Assembly: GCA_025617745.1 (NCBI GenBank)
Contig: CM046864.1
Location: 25,089,152-25,153,151, forward strand
Length of the DNA stretch: 64,000 nt
Reading direction: 5' to 3'
From: Heliocidaris erythrogramma
Lineage: Eukaryota > Echinodermata > Echinoidea > Camarodonta > Echinometridae
A program made the translations under genes and the position numbers. Positions within the stretch are counted from its first letter, which is position 1; every line of letters starts with the position of its first letter. The notes under the pieces are model-generated. The model ran no database searches, was not told the DNA's origin, and saw only the letters and a list, made by a program, of their open reading frames with translations. This document shows positions 44,901 through 56,900 of this stretch, piece after piece.

Positions 44901-47900
44901 TCATTCACCCCACTTTCATGTAAGTAGGTCTAAACTGTATTACATATAAAATGAGCCCAGTAAACATCCTTTATTTAGTAAACAACGTGAAATCTATTAA
45001 AGTAGATATTCAAAGAAAATCACAAATATGGCAATTAATGTATCACTAGAAACTGGGAAGCTTACAGATGGCAATCGTATAATTTTTATGTCAACTGCGT
45101 ATCTGATGATTATAAAAACAACACAAATAAAAGCTCTTCTCAGCATCTGGAATATCCGAGGATTCGCCAGAAATATAGCGATGTTTTGATGTCGTCACAC
45201 TCGGGATCGATCCTGCTTAAGCAGACGACGTCCTATAATGAATGAACGTAATTGCAATGCAATTATTTATCAAATTATAAAGAGTTTGGTGTATTTAAAC
45301 ATGACCTTATTTCACACCATTATAAAGGGAAAGTGAAACTGATTCTGATAGCTAAAACCGTTTGATTGTAAATACACAAGAGAAGGGTCAATGATCAATG
45401 AAATAAACCCCACTTTCAAATTGAAAAGCCCTCCGAATAATAGCAGGATGGTATTCGTTCCCTCTTGAAACGCCGAACATGCCCCGGTGCAAGCAGCTGA
45501 AAATACAATGGCGTCTTATTTTCTTTACAAGTGACTGATTCCTTTATTTTTTTAACGCTGCATTTTTCATCAAAATAATACCATACACGAAGTTAAGAGT
45601 GAGGCAACAGACTAACATTAAGACTGACGCTAGTGAAGGAAGAGAAATAAGTGAAGAGGAGATGACAAAATAGGCTCTAAAAATGTGTAAGATGTTATGG
45701 GACATCGTCTGCTTAGACAGGACTGGTCCATGGTGTGTCGTCACATATCTCAGCAGCGTTCGAGGAGCTCTTCAGCTGCTATATCGGGGGCTGTATTTTA
45801 CCGTTTTATAATTGATAATAATCATTACTTCAAATGTTTCCAAGCGTTGAATTTGGATAACCTTGTTTAATTTATGCCATCTATGCAATAATAAGTATTA
45901 AGCCAATATTTAAAATCATCAACGTTCTACTTTAACCTATTATGGCATAAGTAGTCGACTTGACATTCATATTGATACGTTTCGTCTCATTGAACAACGC
46001 CCCCTAGCGTCCGATGCAAACAGTGCAACGTTGTAGACAATGGGATTTCACAAAACAGTGATAAAACATCCAATTCTCATTTAAACAAAGAGCACATTTA
46101 CCCTAATACTATTTGATGCTTGATCCATCATTGGACCCTTCATGTCCTATAAGATTTGAAAGTTTACCCACCGTACCCAATCAAACATAAGTCTTCACGT
46201 CCCTGTAATATAGTCAATGGGGGTTTGACAACCTCATCTTCCAGCGCCATTTGCCACGGAACTAAGCCATATGGAAGCGAGCACAACCAGGATAGAATGT
46301 CTCCATTATCGTACATCAGTCCTAATTGGCTGGTCACGCCCATTTCCAATCCCCCAATTTAACTTATTTTCGGTATTAGGAATCTGTAAATTGATTATTT
46401 CGGATGAATTGCAGCACAAAATACTCGTATGGATTCTCCTGGCCATATTGGAGCATGACGTCATGACGGCCAATCTCGTAAAGACGTCAGAATTTCTGCT
46501 TTTGCCGCGAGTGCGAGCCAGCAAGCAAATGGGACAGTCGTATCAATATGTTATGAACCTAGAAAAGTTCTTTCCGTTGACGTTTTTTTTATGGATTTGT
46601 GATCCCACTTGGTCTCCGAACAATATCGGCTTTGTTGCCGAAAAATCAACTTTGGGCACTTTGCATAATTTGTATAAATCCAAATGGCTACATGTATACG
46701 CATATTGCAAAGCGCAAGGAAACCTCCGCACAGTGCGCGCGCTGCACTTGACCCTACACTCTTAAAAATGCTTGGTCGCATATTGCGTGGTCGAATTTAT
46801 TCGACCACGTTTCGGGGTTGTTTTCGATCAATAATGCTCCCGCTGCATTAAAATGACCAGTTTTTGCGTGGTCATTTTGACCTTGCAAAAACTGGTCATT
46901 TTAATGCACTCTAAAAAAGGACTGGTCAAAAAATGTACCAATGCGATTGGTCAACACCATATGGGTTATTTCCAAAAATATGTTGGTCACAATGTTCCAA
47001 TTTCACTGGTTAATCACTAACCATTTGAAATATTGCTTATTCATCAGCAAAGTATTGGTCCGACTTCTACTTGGTTAAACGTTGGGCCATTGTCATGAAT
47101 ATTCATGATGTATCCTGAATACCCATGAGCAACCGTAAAGAACCAGAATGACACTTGATTTTTAAGTTTTTATGCAATGATTGCACTTTGAAATGTGATG
47201 AAAAATGTATGTATACTAATTATTATGTTGTACATATTCAAACATGTAATTAGGTTTAAGATCTAAAAATCTACATTAGAAAATTAAATTAAAATCTTTA
47301 ACCACTTTTAGCAAGCACTGCAATACAGTCCCTATATAATAAAGTGAAGGTTTTCAGGATATATAGGTATAGGATGTAGGACTATAATAGGAGTAGGGTT
47401 AAAGTAGGATGATAGGGGTATGATATGCTATACGATAGGAGAGAATAGGTTATAGGTCATAGTGAGCAAAATATACAAAATATGTTATGATATTACTTGA
47501 CATTAGCTTCTTTTTTTTTAATCTTTGAAACGTGGATGGTACACGCGCATCCGGCAGAAGTATCAACCCCGTCCGACGGGAAATGACCACGTTGCGAGGT
47601 CGGAAGAAATGACCCCGTACGTTTTGACGGGGTTATAAGGTAATGATCATTAGTATGCGGGGTCAAGTTATGCAGAAATGACCACGCAATCGTGGTTAAA
47701 TTTTGACCACATTCGGGGTCGAAATGTAACCACGCTATGTGGTTACTTTGGGTGACCCCGCATGGCGGGGTTTGTGCATAGTTGATCCCGCATGCGGGGT
47801 CATTTGTAACCCCGTTTGGGGTTATTTTTGACCACGCATTTTTAAGAGTGTACCAGTGTTGTAAACCTTGTGTAAAAAGCCCGGCGCACACTGTACGATC

Positions 47901-50900
47901 CGACTGCGATGCGACTGATTTTTGATCGGATCGTGTAGTGTGCTATAATATGACTGCGATCCGATCAGTCGCACGATAATCGTAGACCAAATCGCAGAGA
48001 TTGGACATGTTGAATCTTCTGCGATGGGTCGTGCGATTTTAATATTTTGGCAAATCAGGATGGTGCAAAGTGATGACGTCTTCGTCAATTTGCTTGAGAT
48101 AACCACCAAAACCAGGAAAAGGCTCATCCAGAAAAAGGCAGCTGAAGTTGTACGCACACAACGCGCAACTCGCTCCCACAACTCTGGCGGGCTGAAAACT
48201 GCGTACCGTATAGACTGAAGGTCGAGGATAATGTCTCCTTTTTTTATCCATATGTTTTATTGATTTTCATGATTACAAACATAGCAAATTAAGAAACAAT
48301 TACAAAGCACATGAGGGACATAAAAGAAAGATAATAACAGAAATAATAGAAATAATATCAGCAATAAGAAAAAAAAAGCAGTATCATCTAATTCAATGAA
48401 CAAAACGTTGTGGTACAAGTATTTACAAAAACATAAAGACAGTGCATCCACGACACACCAAATTTTCTGGAAGATGACAATTTTATACATGTAAACACTA
48501 TACAATTTTGGACTAAGAGAACACACCGGCGCGATGTGAGGGGTGACCACTGACCAGCAACATTCCAGGAGGAATATATGCCATTATAAAGTTTTATTGT
48601 AGTGGGAACCACTAATACAACTGACCCCTAGAGCACTGCCCATAACCCCCACACCACGTACGCCGGGGCATGAAATTATAATCTGAGTAAACGAGTTCAC
48701 TCATAGAGATTAGATAATGTACAATACAGGAGTTACACCATCGAGATTCCACTGTATTTAGTAGCATATCAAAGGCTTCACCCTAACAAAAGCAGTATAT
48801 GTTTATTACAATCTTCACTAAGATTTTACAAATCATTTTTCCATTTCTTAAAATGAATATAAATTTTTCCTCTTTCCTTAGCCACATAATATTCTTTTTG
48901 AGTTTTCATTTGTTTCATGAAAGATTCAAAATTGGGTCTAATATTTTTGAATTTTCATAGATAAATAAAATATAAGATTTGTCAGAGGAAACTCCAAACA
49001 TTTTCTTATAATTATCCAAACTAATATCAGTATCATGCTTTAAGTGAATTACTTGCAATAAATCATACCATAAGGGGATAATGTCCCCTCTTACCGTATA
49101 ACTGGACGGTCTGGGCGAAAGAAAATAAACTAGTTAGAAAATGATGAGCAAGAGAAACAATATTAGGAAACTTCAGTCATAGAGAAGTTAAAAGAAAGGG
49201 ATTTAGACGAAGGAAGAAGAAAATATGGGTATACGTAAGAGAGAGAGAGAGAGAGAGAGAGATGAATTATGGATCAACATTAAAAGATGATCTCGAAAAA
49301 AAAGTTTGAGTGAGAAAGAGAGAAAGAGGGGGGGGGGGGCTGAAATATGTATTTTTAAAAATTTTAATCTAGAACCCCTCCCCTTTTCATTCTTTCCTAA
49401 ATACCACCCAATATCTTCCTACTTCCAATAAATTTCTCTCATTGTCCTATTAAGCTGTCTCTCACTTTGTATGAATCTTATTCTTATTCGAGTCTTTCCT
49501 AGCTTTCTCATCCCCCTCTCTCTCTCTTCATGAGCTTGCTTAATCTCTTTCTCCTTCCTTTTTACTCCTCATTTTTACTCTAATACTCTTCTCACATTCT
49601 CTCTATCTCACTTGAGACTCTCGCTTTTTTCTTTTTAGTTTGTTTTCTTTTATAGTTCCTTTTTTTATATTATTTCTTCTTTATTCTTTTACACTCTGCC
49701 CCCCCCCCCCCATTGGCGGATCCGGGGGGGGGGGCACTTCCGGCCCGTGCCCCCCTTTTGGAAGAGAAGTATGCATTTTGACCATAGGCGATCAGCCATT
49801 TTCGCGATTGTGCCCCCCTTTTAGAATGAAGACCTTTATTTATTTATTTTTTTGTGCTTGTCAGGGAATTACGGAGGGAAACTGGACCCCCATAACCCCC
49901 TACCGAGTGATTATTGAAGGTTTGGCGAAAAAAAAAATTGTGTCGCCTGGATCCGCCCGCCCCCCCCCCCCCCCCCCCCCTACACACAATGATCATAAGA
50001 TAATAATAAGAGAATAAATATATGTAGTTGCATAGCTTAAATTCAAAGGATTGCTCTTCAAATGCTCTTAAATTAGAAATATGACTAGAAATAGCTGAAA
50101 TGTTAGGGCCCAACATTCATGTCACTAGTGTGTGTAGTCCCATATACCCATTTCTGTGTGTAGTACATGTGCTTTTCAGCGAGATTGAGTCAACAATCAA
50201 ACAATTCTTATGTAGACATGGTCAAGCTTTCCCATTTCCTCTAGTCTTAGACAGTTTCCTTCACATGACCAGAACTCTACTTTATCTTTAAAGAATCACC
50301 TGCTTGAAAAGACTCATGCTGGGCGAATCAAAGAAGGGTTGGAAAGGCAACGTAAGACATCAAACCAGGAAAGTGGGTGGCCTACTGATATTTTTCCTGA
50401 TATTGCATTGAATGTGCTTAGTTGAAGTCCAAGGATTATTTAAGAATGGGACTAGATATATCAGAAATAGATGTAATACCAAATTTGTTCCATTCTATTC
50501 CTTCCACGTGGAAAAAAACCTCTTTGAATAAGAATGACTATCCTGATGAAGATACATAATTAAATTTAGAACTCTTTTTTAATGAAAGTTGTCACGGTGG
50601 GATTAAAGCAAAAACACACAGTTCTATTAAAGTGACATTAAATTAAAACTCCTAATTGGCGCGATCTTTCAACAGGATTTGAAAAGTGTGCCTCTTCCCA
50701 TCATGCCCCATATTAGTTTACAGAAGCTTAGAATGTATCTGTAGACAATTTTTCACATGTGCAACTTCAAATTTAATAGTTTGAAATATACAATATGCGG
50801 GTTGTATCCAGGATATACCCTAATTCATGTCACGTGAGACATCTCGTGCCCTAATATCAATTTCACTATTCTTAGAATTTACCACATTTTATTTTACCAC

Positions 50901-53900
50901 TATTTTGTTATAAAAATTGCCTGAATTAAGATTTCCAAGATTAGTCAAAATTAGTAAAATACCACCTAATTTCTTCAAATGTCCACGAATAACATTCACT
51001 GAGAAATCGAAATTTCCAAAAAAAAATCTTTCTTTCAAATTGCCAGCCAGTTTTATTATTTTGATTGCCAGATATGTTGACAATAAATAAACACACTAAT
51101 CTCTTCTCAGTCGATGACTTTGAACCTTACATCGGTAAGCTATGAAATTATGATTTACACATTATGCTTTTCGTTGGCAAAATTAAAGTGTCATTCACAA
51201 GTAACTGTAAAACATTGTAAACCATAGAAGAATCTCGGCTGCCCATATTTTGAAAAAGAAGCCTGATTATTAAACACGCCTTTTGAAGAAAAAAAGCCAC
51301 ACCACAAGCCGATCAAAGTATAAGAGACTCTTTGGATTTTCCATTAAAGGGTTACTAAAATAAAAAATTAATTGCCCATTTTTCGTAGGAAGGAGTCATC
51401 AGGAGCCAAAAAATATCTATCACACACCTTTTTATGCATTCAGTCGTATTTCATAATCATTTGAAAAGTACATTTTTAAGCCCCGCCCCTAAAAAAACAT
51501 CGAAGCGACATCGTGATCTGTGACGTACGAAAAGTAAAGGAAAATATTCCACCCACTTGTATACCGTGTATGCCCGCAGGCCTGGCAGGCCCAGCCCGGT
51601 ACGGTACCGAATGCGAGCATGATATTCACCGCATCGACCATTTTCATTGCATATCTTCGTGTTTAATTGCTCACAATAACGTTGATTTGAGGACTCAGTT
51701 TCATCAATTATGCCGAATCGGTGTATAGTTGCGGGCTGTAGCAAGACCCCTAAAGATGATGTAATGGGGTGTATTAAGCCTACATCTCTTTTCCTAAAGA
51801 TGAAAATCTACGGAAATTGTGGGTCGCAAAGGTAAAGCTCACGCGGGCAGAGTGGCAACGGCCGGCCAAGTGAGTGGAGTACAATCTGCAGCGATAACTT
51901 TGCCGAAGATGATTTTGAGGTCGTGGCCTGTATTCCGAATTTGGCAGGAAGAGAAGGATAAGCTAGCTAAAAGATTCAGCTATTCCAACGATCAGACTTG
52001 GAGTCAAGTCTTCCAATCTGTTTTTCAACGACAGCAGCTGCAGCAGCTTCACCCGTAGACCGAAAATTCTGTCTCTCGTTCGTTAGCTAAGACGAGCTAA
52101 CGAACGAGAGACAGAATTTTCGGTCTACTTCACCCGTAACTCCAGGGAGCTCCAACGCGTTGGAGCTCCCTGGAGTTACTTCACCCACGGTCCTTCACCG
52201 TATTCTGCGAGGGGTTCAAACATATAATGGTCGAATTTCCCCTTGCCACTCGAACTTCTTTGCCTTCGGGGTCTGATAAATCATCTGATAAATCATCTGA
52301 TAAATCAGAGTTCGTATCTGCATGGCTCAGAAAAGTCCTCCAACTCGGATCGCACTTTTCCTCTCTCTATATAAGTTACTCGAATTCAGCCAAAATCTAT
52401 GTCAGTACCGTACTATGTAAAAAAAGCCGTATTATTAAACAAAACAAAAGCGTTCACCTGTCGCTATGTACGAGGGGAACATAGTCATTGTACATGTATA
52501 ATGTCTCCTTCTTGGCTTTGCTTCGCGAACGAAGATTTTAGGGGCATTGACCACGTCTGGCGCAGGCTTGCTGGTGGCTGACGAGGCCAATTCGTGACAG
52601 GCACACTCGGCCACAGCGGCTGCAGGGGAATGACGAATCCGGGTTTTGTGCTGTGGCAACACGGTTCTTCCTCCTACTTCGCTTTTCTTCGAGGGTAACC
52701 CTACGGTTGTTCTCAAAGGAGGAGACTGATTGGTGAACTGCGTGTCGCCAGGCCCCTCGGTCAGTGGCAAGGGCTGACCACTGTCGATGGTCGATGTTGC
52801 AGGTAGATAGGGATTTTTTCAGAGAGTCTTTGTACCTCTTTTTTGGGGCTCCTCTGTTACGGTGCCCAGTGGAAAGTTCACCATAGAGAATGAGCTTGGG
52901 TAGGCGGTGATCCTCCATTCTCGTGACGTGCCCTGCCCAGCGCAACTGCGTTTTCATCAGCATGGCCTCGACACTGGTGATCCCTGCTTGTTGAAGCACT
53001 TCTACGTTTGTGGATGTTGAGGATAGAGCGCAGACACCGTTGGTGGAAACGTTCCAGGAGTCGTAGGTGGTGTCTGTAAGTGACCCAGGACTCAGAGCCA
53101 TACAGGAGGGTGGTAAGTACCACGGCTCTATATACACTGATCTTTGTGACTTTCTTTAGGTGCTTGTTTTTCCAGACACGACTGTGGAGTCTGCCAAAAG
53201 CACTGTTAGCCTTTGCCAGTCTGTTGTCTACTTCTTCGTCGATTCTTGCGTCAGAGGAGATGGTACACCCCAGGTAGGTGAACTGTTGGACTGCCTTCAA
53301 TTCTTTCTCACTGATTGTAATGTGGGGTGGGCAGTACGCTTCCTGGGGGGCGGGCTGGTGGAGAACCTCTGTCTTCTTCATGCTGACTTCTAGACCAAAG
53401 AGCTGGGACGCCACTGCAAAACAAGATGTTACACGTTGCAGGGCAGCCTCTGTATGGGTTACGAGGGCAGCATCATCGGCAAAAAGTAGCTCTCGAAACA
53501 GTTGCTCTAGGGTCTTGGTGTGGGCCTGAAGGCGTCGTAAGTTGAACAGGCTACCATCGGTGCGGTATCGAATGTAGATGCCGTCCTCGTCACCGAGGTC
53601 TTCCGTGGCCCGTTTAAGCATCATGCTGAAGAAGATAGTGAAGAGAGTTGGTGCGAGAACGCAGCCTTGCTTCACACCATTGGTGATTGGGAAAGGTTCT
53701 GAGAGGTCATTGCTGCTTCTGACCTGGCCACACTGATCTTCATGTAGCTGCATGACCATGCTGAGAAACTTGGGTGGACAGCCAAGACGCTCCAGGATCT
53801 GCCACAGGCCTTTTCTGCTCACAGTATCGAAAGCCTTTGTCAGGTCTACGAAGGTGATGTATAGGCCCTTGTTTTGTTCACGGCATTTTTCTTGGAGCTG

Positions 53901-56900
53901 CCTGAGCACGAAGACCATGTCGGTGGTACCCCTGTTCGATCTGAAGCCGCACTGGCTCTCAGGGAGGTGGAGTACTGCCACAGCAGGTACCAGTCTGTTG
54001 AGGAGGATTCTTGCTAGAATTTTGCCTGCGATGGAGAGAAGAGTTATCCCCCGGTAGTTTGAACAGTCAGACTTTTCACCTTTGTTCTTGTACAAGGTGA
54101 TGACGACAGCATCTCGGAGGTCTTGCGGTAGCTTACCCTGTTCCCAGCAGCATAGGAAGAGGTCATGAAGTTTGGAAAGCAATGCTGCTCCTCCATGCTT
54201 CCAAATTTCTGGTGGGATGCCATCGATGCCAGCAGCCTTGCCACACTTCATCTGGTTTGTGGCCTTAATGACCTCGTCGAGGGTGGGAGCTTCGTCTAGC
54301 TCTTCTTTCGCAGGTTGCTGAGGGATCTGTTGGATTGTAGGTTCGTCGACGAAGCGGTCGGCGCTGAAGAGAGTCTGGAAGTGTTCTGCCCAGCGATTCA
54401 GAATGGATGCTTTATCTGTGAGTAGTGCCTGGCCGTCTGAACTGCGCAGGGGGCTGACCACTTGGTGCGAGGGGCCGTAGACTGCCTTTAAAGCTTCGTA
54501 GAAGCCCCCGTAATCACCAGTGTCAGCGCAAAGCTGGACTTTCATGGCGAGGTTAGTCCACCACTCATTCTGGATGATTCGCAGCTTGTGCTGGAGGTTG
54601 CTGCAGGTAGAACGGAAGGCAGTTTTCTTCACAGGGCACGATGGTTGTGCAAGGTGGGCCTGATGAGCAGATCTCTTCTTTGCCAGCAGTTGATGGATTT
54701 CTTTGTCATTTTCGTCAAACCAGTCTTTGTTCTTCTTTGTGGAGAACCCTAAGACTTCTTCGGAGGACTGCAGAATGGCAGTTTTTAGGTGTGCCCAAAG
54801 TTTTTCAGGACAGGGATCCGTGAGAGAGTCTGAACCTTCTAACTTCGACTGAAGATTTGATTGGAAGTTTGCTCTCATATCGGCTGACTTCAGGCCACCA
54901 ACCTGGATTTTCCTCCTGGGCGGACCTCCTCGTTTCGGCTTAGGCTTGAAGTGTAGGCTGAGCTTACATCGCACGAGGCGGTGGTCTGTATGACATTCTG
55001 CACTGGGCATGACTCTAGTTTGCAAAACATCTCTGAGGTCACGTTGGCGCACAAGGACATAGTCTAAGAGGTGCCAATGTTTGGACCGGGGATGCATCCA
55101 CGTTGTCTTGAGACTGTCTTTTTGCTGGAAAGTGGTGTTGGTGATTGTGAGCTGCAGCTCTGTGCAGAATTCTAACAGGAGATGTCCGTTGTCATTGCAG
55201 TTCCCAACTCCATGTTTGCCAAGAACACCTTTCCAGGCTTCCGAATCTCGGCCCACTCTGGCGTTGAAGTCACCAAGGATAACAATCTTGTCATCTGCAG
55301 GGGTGTTCCGCACTAAATTGCGCAGGTCTGCATAGAATTTGTCCTTGTCCGCAGGTTCTGCTTGAAGAGTCGGGGCATACACGCTAAAAAGGGTAACAAA
55401 CTGCTTCTTTTCCAGTGGTAGCCGCAAGGAGATGATGCGGTCGGAGTGACCTGATGGTAAGTTCTCCAGCTTTGAGACTATGGTGTTCCTGATCATGAAG
55501 CCCACGCCTGAGAGGCGTCGTTCTCCCTGGGGCTTGCCAGACCAGTAGAGGGTGTAGCCTGCACCTTGCTCTTTCAGGCTACCTGTATCTGAGAAGCGGA
55601 CTTCGCTGAGGGCAGCAATGTCAATGTTCAGGCGGGAGAGTTCATGCGCAATTAAGGCAGAACGTCTTTGAGGACGGTTGCTCTTCGCTGTATCTAGCAT
55701 GGTCCTGATGTTCCAACATGCCAAATTGAGTCTAGTTGCACCTTTAGGGGCAGGTGTGAAGCCACTACTCTTTGAAGTTTTTCTACCGCATGGGAAGATG
55801 CCCGTTGGCCGCGGCTAGCCAACTGGGTGGTATGAAGATGAGCTTTGTTTAGGCCACCTTTTCTAGGCCTGTCTCCACGTGGAGCAAGCAGTGCTGTCCC
55901 TAAAGAGGGCTGCTTGGTCATCCAGGATGCTGCCGAACGATGTTGTCATCTTCAGGTCAACTGTCAGACGACCAATATCCTGAACCGCCTGCATGCGGGA
56001 TTGGAACTGCGGCTCCCAGTGACATCTTTCACCTACCGTTTCGCCCCTTTCCCATCGCTACAGGACTTGGAAGAGTTGGGATAGTAGGGGTGGGGGACGT
56101 GGATTAGTCCCTAGGGCCTGCGCAAGGGCTTTTTTAGGTGAGAGACGGTGCGCGCATACTGTTCCCACCCTTTACACCCGTGGTTCATCTGTCATAGCCT
56201 AGCAAGCTGGGACGGTGACAGCGAGGTCCTCGGGTCGTAGGTTTTATATCAGACTTTCCTTGTCCTAGATGGACTGCCTGCCAAGGCTGTCGAGCTCCAT
56301 CTACCCTAATAAGTTACTGTAATTTGACACTTGAGGTGATGATGATTAGGTTTAGGAAACTTTTCGTGGCTAAACTAAACTAGGCCTACCCCTAAAGTGA
56401 ACCTGTGCTTGATCTTATTGCTCTGTTCGCTGGCAGTTTAAGGCACTAGCCCGTGGGCTTGACCGGCCGGCACATTACTCACAGGTAGCTCTTATAAAGC
56501 CAAGCCTAATCTATACCCCTATCAAGCCACATGAGACATCCCAAACCAAACACGTGTCCCACCGAACGCTATTGTTCGCGGACAGTAACTGCACGTCGCT
56601 GGCTGTACTCGTCTACGGCATTACGGTAGCAGCCTACCCTGGGGTCCCGAGATCTTGAGATCCCCCAATAGCTACAGACGCATAAAACGGCTGTGCACGC
56701 GTTTAAGACCAATGCAAAACTTTCGTTCGGCAAGCTCAGATGGATGAGAACATTGTTCAAAAGAAAAGCTAAAAAACAAAACAAGAGCTGTATATTTCGG
56801 CAAAAACGTTTTCTGATCTTGTAGAAAATATATTGCTAATGATTATTGACTCCTAAGATTATATTGATTAATTTCCTTTTTTCATAAATTGTTTGTTGAA

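Noticed and set aside
46271-46765. 164-codon plus-strand frame in SRCR intron 2
   Set aside because: No recognisable domain, several open frames on the opposite strand, and it runs into the start of a MITE.
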